Below, piece after piece: positions 23,806 through 31,822 of a DNA stretch of 41,250 nucleotides (position 1 is its first letter; each line of letters opens with the position of its first letter). The DNA is from Bacteroidetes bacterium UBA3022 (GTDB taxonomy: Bacteria > Bacteroidota > Bacteroidia > Chitinophagales > BACL12). The DNA is taken from positions 1 to 41,250 of the forward strand of contig DDYY01000026.1 of assembly GCA_002346225.1 (NCBI GenBank). Direction: 5' to 3'. The notes under the pieces are model-generated. The model was not told where the DNA came from. It did not search any database and saw only the letters and a program-made list of their open reading frames with translations. The translations under genes and the position numbers were made by a program.

Positions 23806-25464
23806 TTAGGCTAAATCCAATAATTGGCGGGCATTTTCCAAAGCGGCCTGGCCGGTTGCTCCTCCACTGAGCATTTTCGCTATTTCTTCCACCCGGTTGC
23901 CTTCGTTCAACAACCTGATTTGTGTAATGGTCTTATCTTCTTCCGAGTACTTATGTACCAGCAGATGATGTTTTCCCTTACTGGCAATTTGGGGAAGATG
24001 GGTGATAGCAATTACCTGATGCTGTTCCGCAAGTTGTAACATGATGTCTCCCACACTATCGGCTACTTTACCGGAAACCCCTGTATCTATTTCGTCGAAC
24101 AGGAGGGTAGGAAGCGAAGCAGATCGGGCTAGTAGCGATTTGATACAAAGCATGAGTCTCGACAATTCACCGCCGGAAGCTACTTTGCTGATATCGCGTG
24201 CAGGCATTCCTTTATTCGCCGTAAAATTGAACTGAATCTGGTCCATGCCGGATGCCGCCGGTGTTGTAGTCATGGCCAGGGCGATTTCCAGCTTGGCATC
24301 TTTCATGCCCACCTGCCCCAGCAAGGCATGCACTTTTTGAAGTAGTTCCTTTATGACACCCGCCCTGCGCTCGTGCAATTCCTTTCCAATGGAAATCAGC
24401 AGATTGAACAGGGTAGCATTACGCTCTTTCAAATGCTGCAGTTGTTCCTCGCCGGCATCTATTTTTAGCAGGCGATCAGCAATTTCATCCCTGTAGCTGA
24501 TAAGTGATGCCTGATCCTGGCAGTTATGCTTGCGCATCAGCCGGTAAAGTCCGGACAAGCGCTCCTGCACCCATTCCAGTCTTTCAGGATCTAAATGCAG
24601 GGTCGATTGTTTGCGGGAAAACTCACCTGCGATATCGTCCAGTTCTATAATGCAGGCATCCAATCGCTTGCTCCATTCTTCTGCATCCGGCAGGTAAGGG
24701 GCAATGGTCGAAAGATGCCCCGACATCCGTCGCAGCATATCGTAAGCATTCGTTTCGCCTTCCTGCAGCAGTTCCATTGCATTTTGCAAGTGCGACTTTA
24801 TCTCCCCTGAATGGGTAAGCTGCTTTTCCTCGTTTTCCAAAGCCGCTGCATCCATGCCATCAATATCTGCAGACTCCAGCTCGTCTAACTGAAAGCGCAG
24901 ATAATCCTGTTCGGCTTGCGCGCGCCGAATTTTTTCTTCCAGTTCTTCCAGCTCTCGTTTCCCATCAAAATAGCGATGGTACGCCTGCCGGTAATCGCTG
25001 AGCAAGGCATTGTTTTGAGCTATGGTGTCCAGTACCAGTAATTGAAAACCGGATTGTGCAAGGTCGAGCGTTTCATGCTGAGAGTGAATCTGGATTAAGC
25101 GACCGGCAAGGTTGTCCAGCACCTGCAATGTGCAGGGGGTGTCGTTGATGAATGCCCTGCTTTTCCCGGATGGAATTATTTCGCGGCGGATAATGGTTTC
25201 GTGTGCGTAGTCCATATCCAGTTCGCGGAACAATGCTTCCAGCTGATAATGACTAATATCGAAATAGGCTTCAACAATACATTTCTTTTGTGCATCTCTC
25301 AGAGCTGCAACATCTGCCCGTTTGCCTAAAACAAGTCCGAGTGCACCGAGCAAGATAGATTTTCCGGCACCGGTTTCACCGGTTATTACGGTTAAGCCAT
25401 CGGAAAAATCTATACTGGCCGATTCAATAATCGCATAGTTACTGATTTCTAATCGCTTCAGCAT
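23806..25464 (-). CDS. recN: DNA repair protein RecN
   Basis: A 552-residue SMC-like ATPase of double-strand-break repair. Walker A is GETGAGKS (residues 29-36) after the diagnostic start LKRLEISNYAIIESASIDF. The stretch IQIHSQHET is the RecN Q-loop region, a long coiled-coil arm spans about 150-370, and the C-terminal half holds the signature VASGGELSRLMLCIK, Walker B TLLFDEIDTGVSG and the VIAITHLPQIAS D/H-loop. Length is normal. It lies 40 bases downstream of porD. A 7/8 promoter match (TATTTTTA at 25480-25487 on the minus strand) might give extra transcription. Confidence 0.97.
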   Translation of the reverse strand: MLKRLEISNYAIIESASIDFSDGLTVITGETGAGKSILLGALGLVLGKRADVAALRDAQKKCIVEAYFDISHYQLEALFRELDMDYAHETIIRREIIPSGKSRAFINDTPCTLQVLDNLAGRLIQIHSQHETLDLAQSGFQLLVLDTIAQNNALLSDYRQAYHRYFDGKRELEELEEKIRRAQAEQDYLRFQLDELESADIDGMDAAALENEEKQLTHSGEIKSHLQNAMELLQEGETNAYDMLRRMSGHLSTIAPYLPDAEEWSKRLDACIIELDDIAGEFSRKQSTLHLDPERLEWVQERLSGLYRLMRKHNCQDQASLISYRDEIADRLLKIDAGEEQLQHLKERNATLFNLLISIGKELHERRAGVIKELLQKVHALLGQVGMKDAKLEIALAMTTTPAASGMDQIQFNFTANKGMPARDISKVASGGELSRLMLCIKSLLARSASLPTLLFDEIDTGVSGKVADSVGDIMLQLAEQHQVIAITHLPQIASKGKHHLLVHKYSEEDKTITQIRLLNEGNRVEEIAKMLSGGATGQAALENARQLLDLA

Positions 25465-25504
25465 GATATCAGTTTGGCGTAAAAATACAAGAAAGAAGGA
25501 GGAC

Positions 25505-26404
25505 TTACTTGCCGCTGAGAAGCGCCTGGTATTTTTCGGTATTCAGGGGATCCAGCCGAAGCAAATAGCCTACTGCTTTAGTTCTTTCTGCAGGCAATGC
25601 TTTGGAGTAAATGCCGGCAATCTCATCACTTTTGGCTGCAAAAAATAACTGGACGACCATGCTGTTGGGTTGGGCGCGATTGAGGTTATCCAGTGCCTGC
25701 AACGCTTTCGTTACTTCACCGACAGGTTTGGGTTGGTCTTCCGACATTTTATCCAGTGCCAGTCGGTGGTATTTGTAGGCTACATCGCGTATAGCTGCAT
25801 ACCTGGGGTCGGTCAGGTTATTGATTAGCCAGTAGCGATTGCGGTTTCCTTCGAAAGATTTCCATCCGCGTTCCTCCCGGTTGCTCGCCTGGCTGACAAT
25901 CGTATATGCTTTCTGGTAATAGGTTTCTCCACCCTTGGGGCTGAAAGTATCGTAATCCATGCCAATAATGATATAGGCGTAATAGGCGAGCATGGAAGTG
26001 AGGTTGGAGATAAAAGCAGCTTCGTTGAACTCCAGTGGTTGGTATTCAACGTACTGGAATTCCCAGTCTTTGTCGACCGTATTCAGCAGGGTGGTATTAT
26101 AGTCAGTTCCGTAGACAGGCCTTCTGGAGACAATGCTCACCTGAGCTCTGAACTTATCGCTGGAAAGTTCTTCTACTATGGTAATGATGAATTCACATTC
26201 AATGCGCTCCTCCGGTTGAAAGGAATCAGGTGTCCATTTGCGTGTATTCATGAATTCCGTAATGGCTGTTTCCAGTGTACGGAATACTTTGGGGTCGGTA
26301 GTCTTTAATTGTTGTGTATTGATACTGACACCGCAACTTAGCTCCTGCGCCATCAGACCGGTTGAGATGAACAGCAAACAACAAAATACTAATAACCTAT
26401 GCAT
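25505..26404 (-). CDS. porD: DUF4835 family protein (T9SS-associated PorD)
   Basis: A 299-residue periplasmic or outer-envelope protein with a signal peptide (LLVFCCLLFISTGLMA). The motif series ELSCGVSIN, FMNTRKWTPDSF, ECEFIITI, SRRPVYGTDYNTTLLN and YYAYIIIGMDYDTFSPKGG is characteristic of the Bacteroidota DUF4835 family, which current annotation links to type IX secretion as PorD; that link is from memory and not shown by sequence. It sits between coaBC and recN, the arrangement often seen in this phylum. The ATG at 26404 overlaps the end of coaBC by 8 bases (ATGCATAG). An 11-residue longer start is possible but would precede the signal peptide. Confidence 0.85.
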   Translation of the reverse strand: MHRLLVFCCLLFISTGLMAQELSCGVSINTQQLKTTDPKVFRTLETAITEFMNTRKWTPDSFQPEERIECEFIITIVEELSSDKFRAQVSIVSRRPVYGTDYNTTLLNTVDKDWEFQYVEYQPLEFNEAAFISNLTSMLAYYAYIIIGMDYDTFSPKGGETYYQKAYTIVSQASNREERGWKSFEGNRNRYWLINNLTDPRYAAIRDVAYKYHRLALDKMSEDQPKPVGEVTKALQALDNLNRAQPNSMVVQLFFAAKSDEIAGIYSKALPAERTKAVGYLLRLDPLNTEKYQALLSGK

Positions 26405-27617
26405 GCGCAATTTGAATGATGTGTTGAACGATATCATCAGCTACCGCCGACTTATTCTTTAACTCAAATTTAGTGAACTTATTACTCCTGTCAAGAATGC
26501 TGATCTTATTCGTATCATGGGCGAATCCGGCACCTTCATCCTGCAGACTGTTGAGTACGATGAAATCAAGTGCCTTCTGTTGCAATTTCCTCCTTGCGTT
26601 CTGCTCTTCATCATTGCTTTCCAGCGCAAAGCCGCCGATGATTTGTCCGGGTCGTCTGTTACTGCTCAACCGTGCAAGGATATCGGGATTGCGCACGAGT
26701 GCAATAGTAAGTCCTTCTTCCGGATCAGAAGACTTCTTGATCTTTTTAGTTGCGGTATGAGCGGGCGTGAAATCGGCCACCGCAGCAGCCGCAACGATGA
26801 TATCGGCATCAGGTGCATAGGAGAGTGCTGCCTGCAACATTTCCTTTGCCGTAGTTACAGCGTGCAGTTGAAAAAGATGTTCGTTCAGTTCAATTGTTAC
26901 CGGCCCATGAACGACTGTGACATCGGCTCCACGGTTAAAAAAAGAAGTCGCGAGGGCAAAGCCCATTTTGCCGGTAGAGTGATTGCCTATAAACCTTACC
27001 GGGTCAATAGGTTCATGTGTAGGTCCTGCTGTAATCAACACCTTCTTTCCAAAAAGGGGTTGGTGCTGCCTTCCCAGTCGTTCGCACACCGCCTCCAGAA
27101 TGTCTTCGGGCTCGCTCATGCGTCCTTCACCGGAGAGTCCGCTTGCGAGGAAGCCTGTCGCGGGACCGATTATTGCTGTTTTTCTGGAATGCAATATTTC
27201 CAGATTGGCTTTGGTGGCGGGGTGTTTCCACATGTCCAGATCCATGGCCGGAGCCACAGCCACCGGGCATCTGGCAGATAGATAAACGGCGAGTAATAAG
27301 TTTTCGGCACTGCCCTGTACCATTTTGGCCATGGTATTGGCAGTAAGCGGAGCGATGAGAAAAAGGTCGGGCCAGGTGCCCAGTGCTACATGGTTGGCCC
27401 AGGCACCGGAGGCCTTGTCGAAGTAATCTATGTGTACGGGTTTTCTCGAAAGGGTGGAAAGTGTAACAGGTCCGATGAAAGCGGTAGCCTCAGGAGTCAT
27501 AACGACCTGTACCTCAGCACCTTCCTGCACAAGCATCCTCACCAGATAGGCACACTTGTACGCAGCAATACCGCCTGTTATTCCCAGCAGAATACGTCTA
27601 CCTGCCAGTCGGGACAT
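26397..27617 (-). CDS. coaBC: Bifunctional phosphopantothenoylcysteine decarboxylase / phosphopantothenate-cysteine ligase
   Basis: A 406-residue enzyme carrying two consecutive steps of coenzyme A synthesis. The N-terminal CoaC flavoprotein domain (about residues 1-180) has GITGGIAAYK, the catalytic-His region NHVALGTWPDLFLIAPLTAN and the substrate motif PAMDLDMW (the family more often has PAMNxxM). The C-terminal CoaB domain (about 190-400) has ITAGPTHEPIDPVRFIGNHSTGKMG and the AAAVADF stretch. It starts 2 bases after rpoZ and overlaps porD by 8 bases, within the bamD-rpoZ-coaBC-porD-recN operon. Confidence 0.97.
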   Translation of the reverse strand: MSRLAGRRILLGITGGIAAYKCAYLVRMLVQEGAEVQVVMTPEATAFIGPVTLSTLSRKPVHIDYFDKASGAWANHVALGTWPDLFLIAPLTANTMAKMVQGSAENLLLAVYLSARCPVAVAPAMDLDMWKHPATKANLEILHSRKTAIIGPATGFLASGLSGEGRMSEPEDILEAVCERLGRQHQPLFGKKVLITAGPTHEPIDPVRFIGNHSTGKMGFALATSFFNRGADVTVVHGPVTIELNEHLFQLHAVTTAKEMLQAALSYAPDADIIVAAAAVADFTPAHTATKKIKKSSDPEEGLTIALVRNPDILARLSSNRRPGQIIGGFALESNDEEQNARRKLQQKALDFIVLNSLQDEGAGFAHDTNKISILDRSNKFTKFELKNKSAVADDIVQHIIQIAHA

Positions 27618-27619
27618 GA

Positions 27620-27949
27620 TTATTCTTCGTCTTTCTCGCGGAAGTAAATCTTGCCATTCTTGAACTCATCCATAGCAAGCAGCGTAGCTTTGGGAAGGCG
27701 CTCATAATAACGGGAGATTTCTATCTGCTCGCGGTTTTCGACCACTTCTTCCAGGTTGTCCTGGCTACTGGCAAATTCATCCAGCTTCGAATGCAGCTCC
27801 TGACGGATTTGTGCACCAATCTGGTTGCTTCTCCGGGAAATGATGTACAACGATTTGTACAGATTGCCGGATTGTTCTTCAATCGTTTTCAGGTGCTGAA
27901 CTTCTGTTGAAGGATGCACATTTTGGTTGTACTTCTTTGGACTACTCAT
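27620..27949 (-). CDS. rpoZ: RNA polymerase omega subunit (Rpb6 family)
   Basis: A 109-residue subunit that helps assembly of beta-prime in RNA polymerase. The core features are LYKSLYIISRRSNQIGAQIRQEL (aligned with the omega helix region binding beta-prime) and ERLPKATLLAMDEFKNGKI, both typical of the Bacteroidota omega/Rpb6 group. Assignment also rests on position: the gene follows bamD (8-base overlap, ATGAGTAG) and precedes coaBC by 2 bases, the same linkage to CoA synthesis that omega shows in many bacteria. Confidence 0.9.
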   Translation of the reverse strand: MSSPKKYNQNVHPSTEVQHLKTIEEQSGNLYKSLYIISRRSNQIGAQIRQELHSKLDEFASSQDNLEEVVENREQIEISRYYERLPKATLLAMDEFKNGKIYFREKDEE

Positions 27950-28766
27950 CGCAATTGTAATTTTCTTTTTCTTTTAATGCTTTTTCTTTGAGGTCTTTGG
28001 CCCTGTCACGAAGTGCTTCTGCTATGGGAAGCAAATCGCTCTTGGGGTATTGCTCTCCAAATTGAGAGCAGCTTTTAATGCTCAGGTCATACCTTTCTGC
28101 CTTCTTGCAAGGTACGCTTTGTCCGGCATAATTAAAGTAGGAACGAACCACCAGCAGATAAATATCTTCAGCCCGGCTGGTTTCCGGAAATTGCTGCAGC
28201 AGATTTTCGAAGGTCACGGCCGCTGCCTGGTAGTTTTCGGTATTGTAATACAACATGGCACTGTTGTATTCCTTTTCTTCCAGCTTTTTCCGCATTTCAT
28301 CCATCAATTCGTTGGCCTCTGCCACGCGCTCACTCTTCTTGTAGGTATCTACGAAGTACTGAAACTCGTTGATGGCATTAATGGTCTGCGATTGTTCCAG
28401 GTCTATTCGGGGCGATGCCTTATACAGGCTGTAGGCGTTCTGAAAAAGGGCTTCTTCTGCCCGGTAGGAGCGGGGGAAAGACTTGAAAAAATTCTTGAAG
28501 AGGGCAGAAGCAATGAGAAACTGGCTCTGTCCGTAGTAACAATAAGCTATGTAATACCTGATTTCTTCTTCTTCCGAAGTTCCCATGCGCACTGTTAATA
28601 ACTGATCAAGCAGCGGCAGCGCCCGTGCATAATCGCCTTCATTGTAGTATGCTTTAGCCCGCTCTGATTTTAAATCAAAATCGTCGCTTTTCAGGAGTTT
28701 CTCATAATCAGAGCATCCTGAAAGGGTTATAACAGACAATAAGAGAAGTAGGGAGCTTATTTTCAT
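27942..28766 (-). CDS. bamD: Outer-membrane protein assembly lipoprotein BamD
   Basis: A 274-residue lipoprotein of the BAM complex, which folds beta-barrel proteins into the outer membrane. The lipobox TLSGC places the lipidated Cys at residue 18. TPR-like helical pairs follow, including KAYYNEGDYARALPLLDQLL, YYIAYCYYGQSQFLIASALF, FKSFPRSYRAEEALF and MLYYNTENYQAAAVTFENLL, in the order seen in BamD. The length suits Bacteroidota members. It heads the minus-strand operon with rpoZ and has a TACCTTTG promoter element 17 bases upstream. Confidence 0.94.
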   Translation of the reverse strand: MKISSLLLLLSVITLSGCSDYEKLLKSDDFDLKSERAKAYYNEGDYARALPLLDQLLTVRMGTSEEEEIRYYIAYCYYGQSQFLIASALFKNFFKSFPRSYRAEEALFQNAYSLYKASPRIDLEQSQTINAINEFQYFVDTYKKSERVAEANELMDEMRKKLEEKEYNSAMLYYNTENYQAAAVTFENLLQQFPETSRAEDIYLLVVRSYFNYAGQSVPCKKAERYDLSIKSCSQFGEQYPKSDLLPIAEALRDRAKDLKEKALKEKENYNCDE

Positions 28767-28783
28767 ACCGATAAAACAGCCTG

Positions 28784-28791
28784 CAAAGGTA
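28784..28791 (-). promoter_or_regulatory. Bacteroidota -7 promoter element (TACCTTTG) for the bamD operon
   Basis: The minus strand reads TACCTTTG, an exact TAnnTTTG match 17 bases before the bamD ATG. It lies back to back with the promoter of the divergent oxoamine synthase gene. Confidence 0.62.
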
Positions 28792-28870
28792 CTAAACTAT
28801 TGATAAACGAAGGAGTTCCCGGAACTGTTGTATGTAAATATGAAAATTTCTTGAAGAATGCAATTGACCG

Positions 28871-28878
28871 TATCTTTG
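28871..28878 (+). promoter_or_regulatory. Bacteroidota -7 promoter element (TATCTTTG)
   Basis: An exact TAnnTTTG match 29 bases before the ATG at 28908. It falls inside an upstream in-frame extension of the reading frame, which argues that the extension is not translated. Confidence 0.62.
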
Positions 28879-28907
28879 CATCACTCAAAAAACATACAAG
28901 TGAACCT

Positions 28908-30149
28908 ATGGATATTTTTGAAAAACTAAGAAATGATAAAGGACCGTTGGGTAAATGGTCAGATGTTGGCCACGGATATATGATGTTCCCCAAGCTGGAA
29001 GGGGAGATTGGCCCCAGAATGAACTTCAGGGGCAAGGAGCGCATCGTATGGAGCCTGAATAACTATTTAGGGCTGGCCAATCATCCCGAAGTAAGAAAAG
29101 CTGATGAAGAGGCTTCGCGCGTGTACGGTCTGGCTTCTCCGATGGGTTCCAGAATGATGAGCGGTAATACCGACTTCCATGAGCAACTGGAAGCAGAACT
29201 GAGCGCCTTTGTTAAGAAAGAAGATACCTTCCTGTTAAATTACGGGTACCAGGGTATCATGAGCGCCATCGACTGTATTTGCGGTCGGCATGATGTAATT
29301 GTCTACGATGCTGAAAGTCATGCCTGTATTATCGACGGGGTGCGCCTGCATCAGGGCAAGCGTTTTGTATTTCGCCATAACGATATGGAGAACTTTGAAA
29401 CGCAGTTGAAACGCGCAGTTGAACTCATTGAAGGTACGCCCGGAGGTATATTGGTCATTACCGAAGGAGTATTCGGTATGGGTGGCGATCAGGGTAAACT
29501 GAAGGAAATCATAGACCTGAAGAAAAAGTATGCCTTCCGTTTGCTGGTAGATGATGCACATGGATTCGGAACCATGGGACCTACCGGTGCCGGTACCGAT
29601 GAGCACCAGGGTTGTCAGGAGGGTGTAGATCTGTATTTTTCTACTTTCGCCAAATCCATGGCCAGTATTGGTGCATTCATTTCAGGAGAAAAAGAAGTTA
29701 TCCAGTATATCCGATACAACTCCCGCTCTCAGATATTTGCAAAATCACTTCCCATGCCAATCGTAATGGGAAATCTCAAACGACTCCAGTTGCTGCGCAA
29801 CAATGCAGATCTGAGAGAGAAACTGTGGAAGAATGTTAATCAGATACAGGCAGGATTCCGGGAACGTGGCTTCAACATTGGTGAGACCAACAGTCCGGTA
29901 ACACCGGTATTTTTGAAAGTAGGTATACCTGAAACCATCAACCTAGTAGTAGACCTTCGTGAAAACCATGGAATTTTCTGCTCTGCTGTTACCTATCCGG
30001 TGATACCTAAAGGGCTGCTTATGTTGCGGATTATCCCGACAGCTGCGCACTCAGAAGAGGATATTGTTAAGACGCTGGATGCTTTCAGTGCCATTAGAGA
30101 AAAAATAGAATCTGGAGAATACTTAAAGGAAATGACAGTTAATGTGTAA
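28908..30149 (+). CDS. PLP-dependent alpha-oxoamine synthase (serine palmitoyltransferase / KBL-like)
   Basis: A 413-residue fold-type I PLP enzyme. The alpha-oxoamine synthase family condenses an amino acid with an acyl-CoA, releasing CO2: serine palmitoyltransferase, 2-amino-3-ketobutyrate CoA ligase, 8-amino-7-oxononanoate synthase. The motifs are WSLNNYLGLANHPEV, GSRMMSGNTDFHEQLE, SHACIIDG, ITEGVFGMGGDQG, LLVDDAHGFGTMG, and the PLP lysine Lys249 in FSTFAKSMAS. Bacteroidota make sphingolipids, so serine palmitoyltransferase is possible, but this subgroup is not the best-studied one and the substrate is open. The ATG at 28908 is chosen because the region before it contains the promoter. The Hc1-like gene follows after 54 bases. 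Confidence 0.88.
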   Translation: MDIFEKLRNDKGPLGKWSDVGHGYMMFPKLEGEIGPRMNFRGKERIVWSLNNYLGLANHPEVRKADEEASRVYGLASPMGSRMMSGNTDFHEQLEAELSAFVKKEDTFLLNYGYQGIMSAIDCICGRHDVIVYDAESHACIIDGVRLHQGKRFVFRHNDMENFETQLKRAVELIEGTPGGILVITEGVFGMGGDQGKLKEIIDLKKKYAFRLLVDDAHGFGTMGPTGAGTDEHQGCQEGVDLYFSTFAKSMASIGAFISGEKEVIQYIRYNSRSQIFAKSLPMPIVMGNLKRLQLLRNNADLREKLWKNVNQIQAGFRERGFNIGETNSPVTPVFLKVGIPETINLVVDLRENHGIFCSAVTYPVIPKGLLMLRIIPTAAHSEEDIVKTLDAFSAIREKIESGEYLKEMTVNV

Positions 30150-30203
30150 CTTCGTCCTTATAAAGTCTTTTCAATTTATTTCGTGACCTAAAAACCAATT
30201 CTT

Positions 30204-30377
30204 ATGGAAGAAAAATTCGCACAAATCAGAGCTATTCTGGCACTAGCAGAAGACGACATGACTAAGTTCCTCGAAAAAGGAAACAAAACGGCAGGTACTA
30301 GACTGCGCAAAAACCTTCAGCAAGTGCGGGAGCTTTCGCAGGATATCCGCAAGGAAGTGCTCGAGAAAAGAAAATAA
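30204..30377 (+). CDS. Small histone H1-like (Hc1-type) protein
   Basis: A 57-residue basic helical protein. The sequence holds MTKFLEKGNKTAGTRLRKNL and QDIRKEV, the hallmark pattern KFxEKGNxxAGTRxRKxxQxxxxxxQDIRxEV of the Bacteroidota small Hc1/histone H1-like family. These proteins are thought to bind or compact DNA; that role is from family knowledge. The charged residues are spread along two predicted helices, with Lys/Arg-rich C-terminus EKRK. It is short and easily missed, but has a clear ATG and ends with TAA 4 bases from the convergent dapA stop. No exact promoter element was found in the 54 bases upstream, so read-through from the oxoamine synthase gene is possible. Confidence 0.87.
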   Translation: MEEKFAQIRAILALAEDDMTKFLEKGNKTAGTRLRKNLQQVRELSQDIRKEVLEKRK

Positions 30378-30381
30378 TACG

Positions 30382-31284
30382 CTATTTAATTTTTTCTATT
30401 TCTTCGTCAATACGAAGTTTGAGCGTATTGCTGATTTCCGCTAAGGGCAACCGCACATGATTATTCATGATACCTTTTCGTTGTAATACATACTTTACAC
30501 CAGCGGGATTACCTTCTGCAAAAATCAAATCCACTATCGATAACAAGCGGTAGTGGATTTTTTTTGCCTTCTCTATTTGACCATCCATGGCCAGTGCTAC
30601 CATGCTGCTGAATTGCTCGGGGAAGGCATTGGCGATGACGCTGATGACACCTTGTGCCCCTATGGAAATCAGGGGTAACGTGATGGCATCATCACCGGAA
30701 AGGGTCAGGAAAGTAGCAGGAGTTTTCTGCACGATTTGCATAATCTGAGCAAAGCTTCCGGAAGCTTCCTTGATGGCTACTATATGATTGCTGTCTTTCT
30801 GTAATCTCAGGGTGGTGGAACTCTCCATATTACTGGCGGTTCTGCCGGGGACATTGTACAAAATAACGGGAACCGGGGATATCTGATCAATGGCCATGTA
30901 ATGCTGGTAGATACCCTCCTGTGTAGGTTTATTGTAATAGGGAGAAGCAGAAAGAATAGCATCTACGCCAGAGAAATCAAAGCGTTGGATAGAGGCCAGC
31001 AGCGCAGCCGTGTTGTTGCCACCAAAGCCTGTTACTATGCCTAATTTGCCTGCATTCATTTTAATGGTAAAACGCATCACGTCAAAGCGCTCTTGTTCTG
31101 ACATGGTCGCTGATTCACCGGTAGTACCCATGGTTACCAGGTACTGCACACCGCCTTCCGTAACGTATTGTATCAGCTTTTCCAGTGCGGCATAATCTAC
31201 ACTTCCATCTAATTTAAAAGGGGTTACCAGGGCAACACCCGTACCTTTGAGTTTATGGATTTGCGCTTCGTTATACTGATGCAT
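30382..31284 (-). CDS. dapA: 4-hydroxy-tetrahydrodipicolinate synthase
   Basis: A 300-residue class I aldolase condensing pyruvate with aspartate semialdehyde, the first committed step of lysine and diaminopimelate synthesis. The motifs are GTGVALVTPF, TMGTTGESATM, SASPYYNKPTQEG, ILYNVPGRT with the catalytic Tyr, VAIKEASG with the Schiff-base Lys172, and LSGDDAITLP. Length is typical. It overlaps the upstream DUF6913-like gene by 14 bases, so accA, that gene and dapA form one transcription unit. Confidence 0.97.
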   Translation of the reverse strand: MHQYNEAQIHKLKGTGVALVTPFKLDGSVDYAALEKLIQYVTEGGVQYLVTMGTTGESATMSEQERFDVMRFTIKMNAGKLGIVTGFGGNNTAALLASIQRFDFSGVDAILSASPYYNKPTQEGIYQHYMAIDQISPVPVILYNVPGRTASNMESSTTLRLQKDSNHIVAIKEASGSFAQIMQIVQKTPATFLTLSGDDAITLPLISIGAQGVISVIANAFPEQFSSMVALAMDGQIEKAKKIHYRLLSIVDLIFAEGNPAGVKYVLQRKGIMNNHVRLPLAEISNTLKLRIDEEIEKIK

Positions 31285-31819
31285 GTGCCGGTTGATTAAA
31301 GGTTCCTAAAAATTGCTCCATCTGTTGAAGAAATCCCTCTACTCCGATAGAACCGGAGAGAAGACAGTCGTAGTATTTTTTTATTGATGCGTTATAAGGT
31401 GCTATCCGGAGTATGGATGGTGTCAGTGCTGCCAAGTAATGCAGCGGTCTCACGCCCGGGTTGGCGACATTTACCAGAATATCCGGATGTTTGAGGGTGG
31501 CTGCTTTTAACACGGTCGCAGCAGGTATGCCCTTCCAGTCGGTTAACTTATTGTTGAACCAGAAAATGCCATCGTCTTCAAAAGGAGGTAGCTTTTTAGT
31601 AAAGCCAATTACATGTACTTTTTTCCCATTCGATTGGTACTGCCACAAGTGATTCAGGAGCAGTCGCAGCTTTTCAGGAGAGCTTCCATCTACCAGAAAT
31701 ACTATGGAACGAATAGCATCCCATGGCAACATTTTACGTTGCTCATCTATTGTATCATTGATTCGGGCGATATATTTATCAGCCGCGCGAGATGATAACA
31801 GTGAGGGAACCAACTTCAT
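31271..31819 (-). CDS. DUF6913-like protein of unknown function
   Basis: A 182-residue protein without a signal peptide or membrane segment. It shows an N-terminal helix, then alternating strands and helices: SIVFLVDGSSPEKL, KKVHVIGFTKKLPPF, FWFNNKLTDWKGIP, PDILVNVANPGVRPLHYLAAL, ILRIAPYN, and YYDCLLSGSIGVEGFLQQM. This pattern and its place immediately upstream of dapA fit the Bacteroidota DUF6913 family, though I am not certain of the family number. It lies 3 bases downstream of accA and overlaps dapA by 14 bases, so it is translated with two metabolic enzymes. No catalytic motif was seen. Confidence 0.72.
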   Translation of the reverse strand: MKLVPSLLSSRAADKYIARINDTIDEQRKMLPWDAIRSIVFLVDGSSPEKLRLLLNHLWQYQSNGKKVHVIGFTKKLPPFEDDGIFWFNNKLTDWKGIPAATVLKAATLKHPDILVNVANPGVRPLHYLAALTPSILRIAPYNASIKKYYDCLLSGSIGVEGFLQQMEQFLGTFNQPAHASV

Positions 31820-31822
31820 TTG

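Noticed and set aside
26517..27281. 254-residue open frame on the plus strand opposite coaBC
   Set aside because: Antisense to a clear coaBC gene; the translation has no recognisable domain.
28800..28907. In-frame N-terminal extension of the oxoamine synthase (36 residues)
   Set aside because: It includes a TAnnTTTG promoter element, and the conserved protein starts MDIFEKLRN at 28908.
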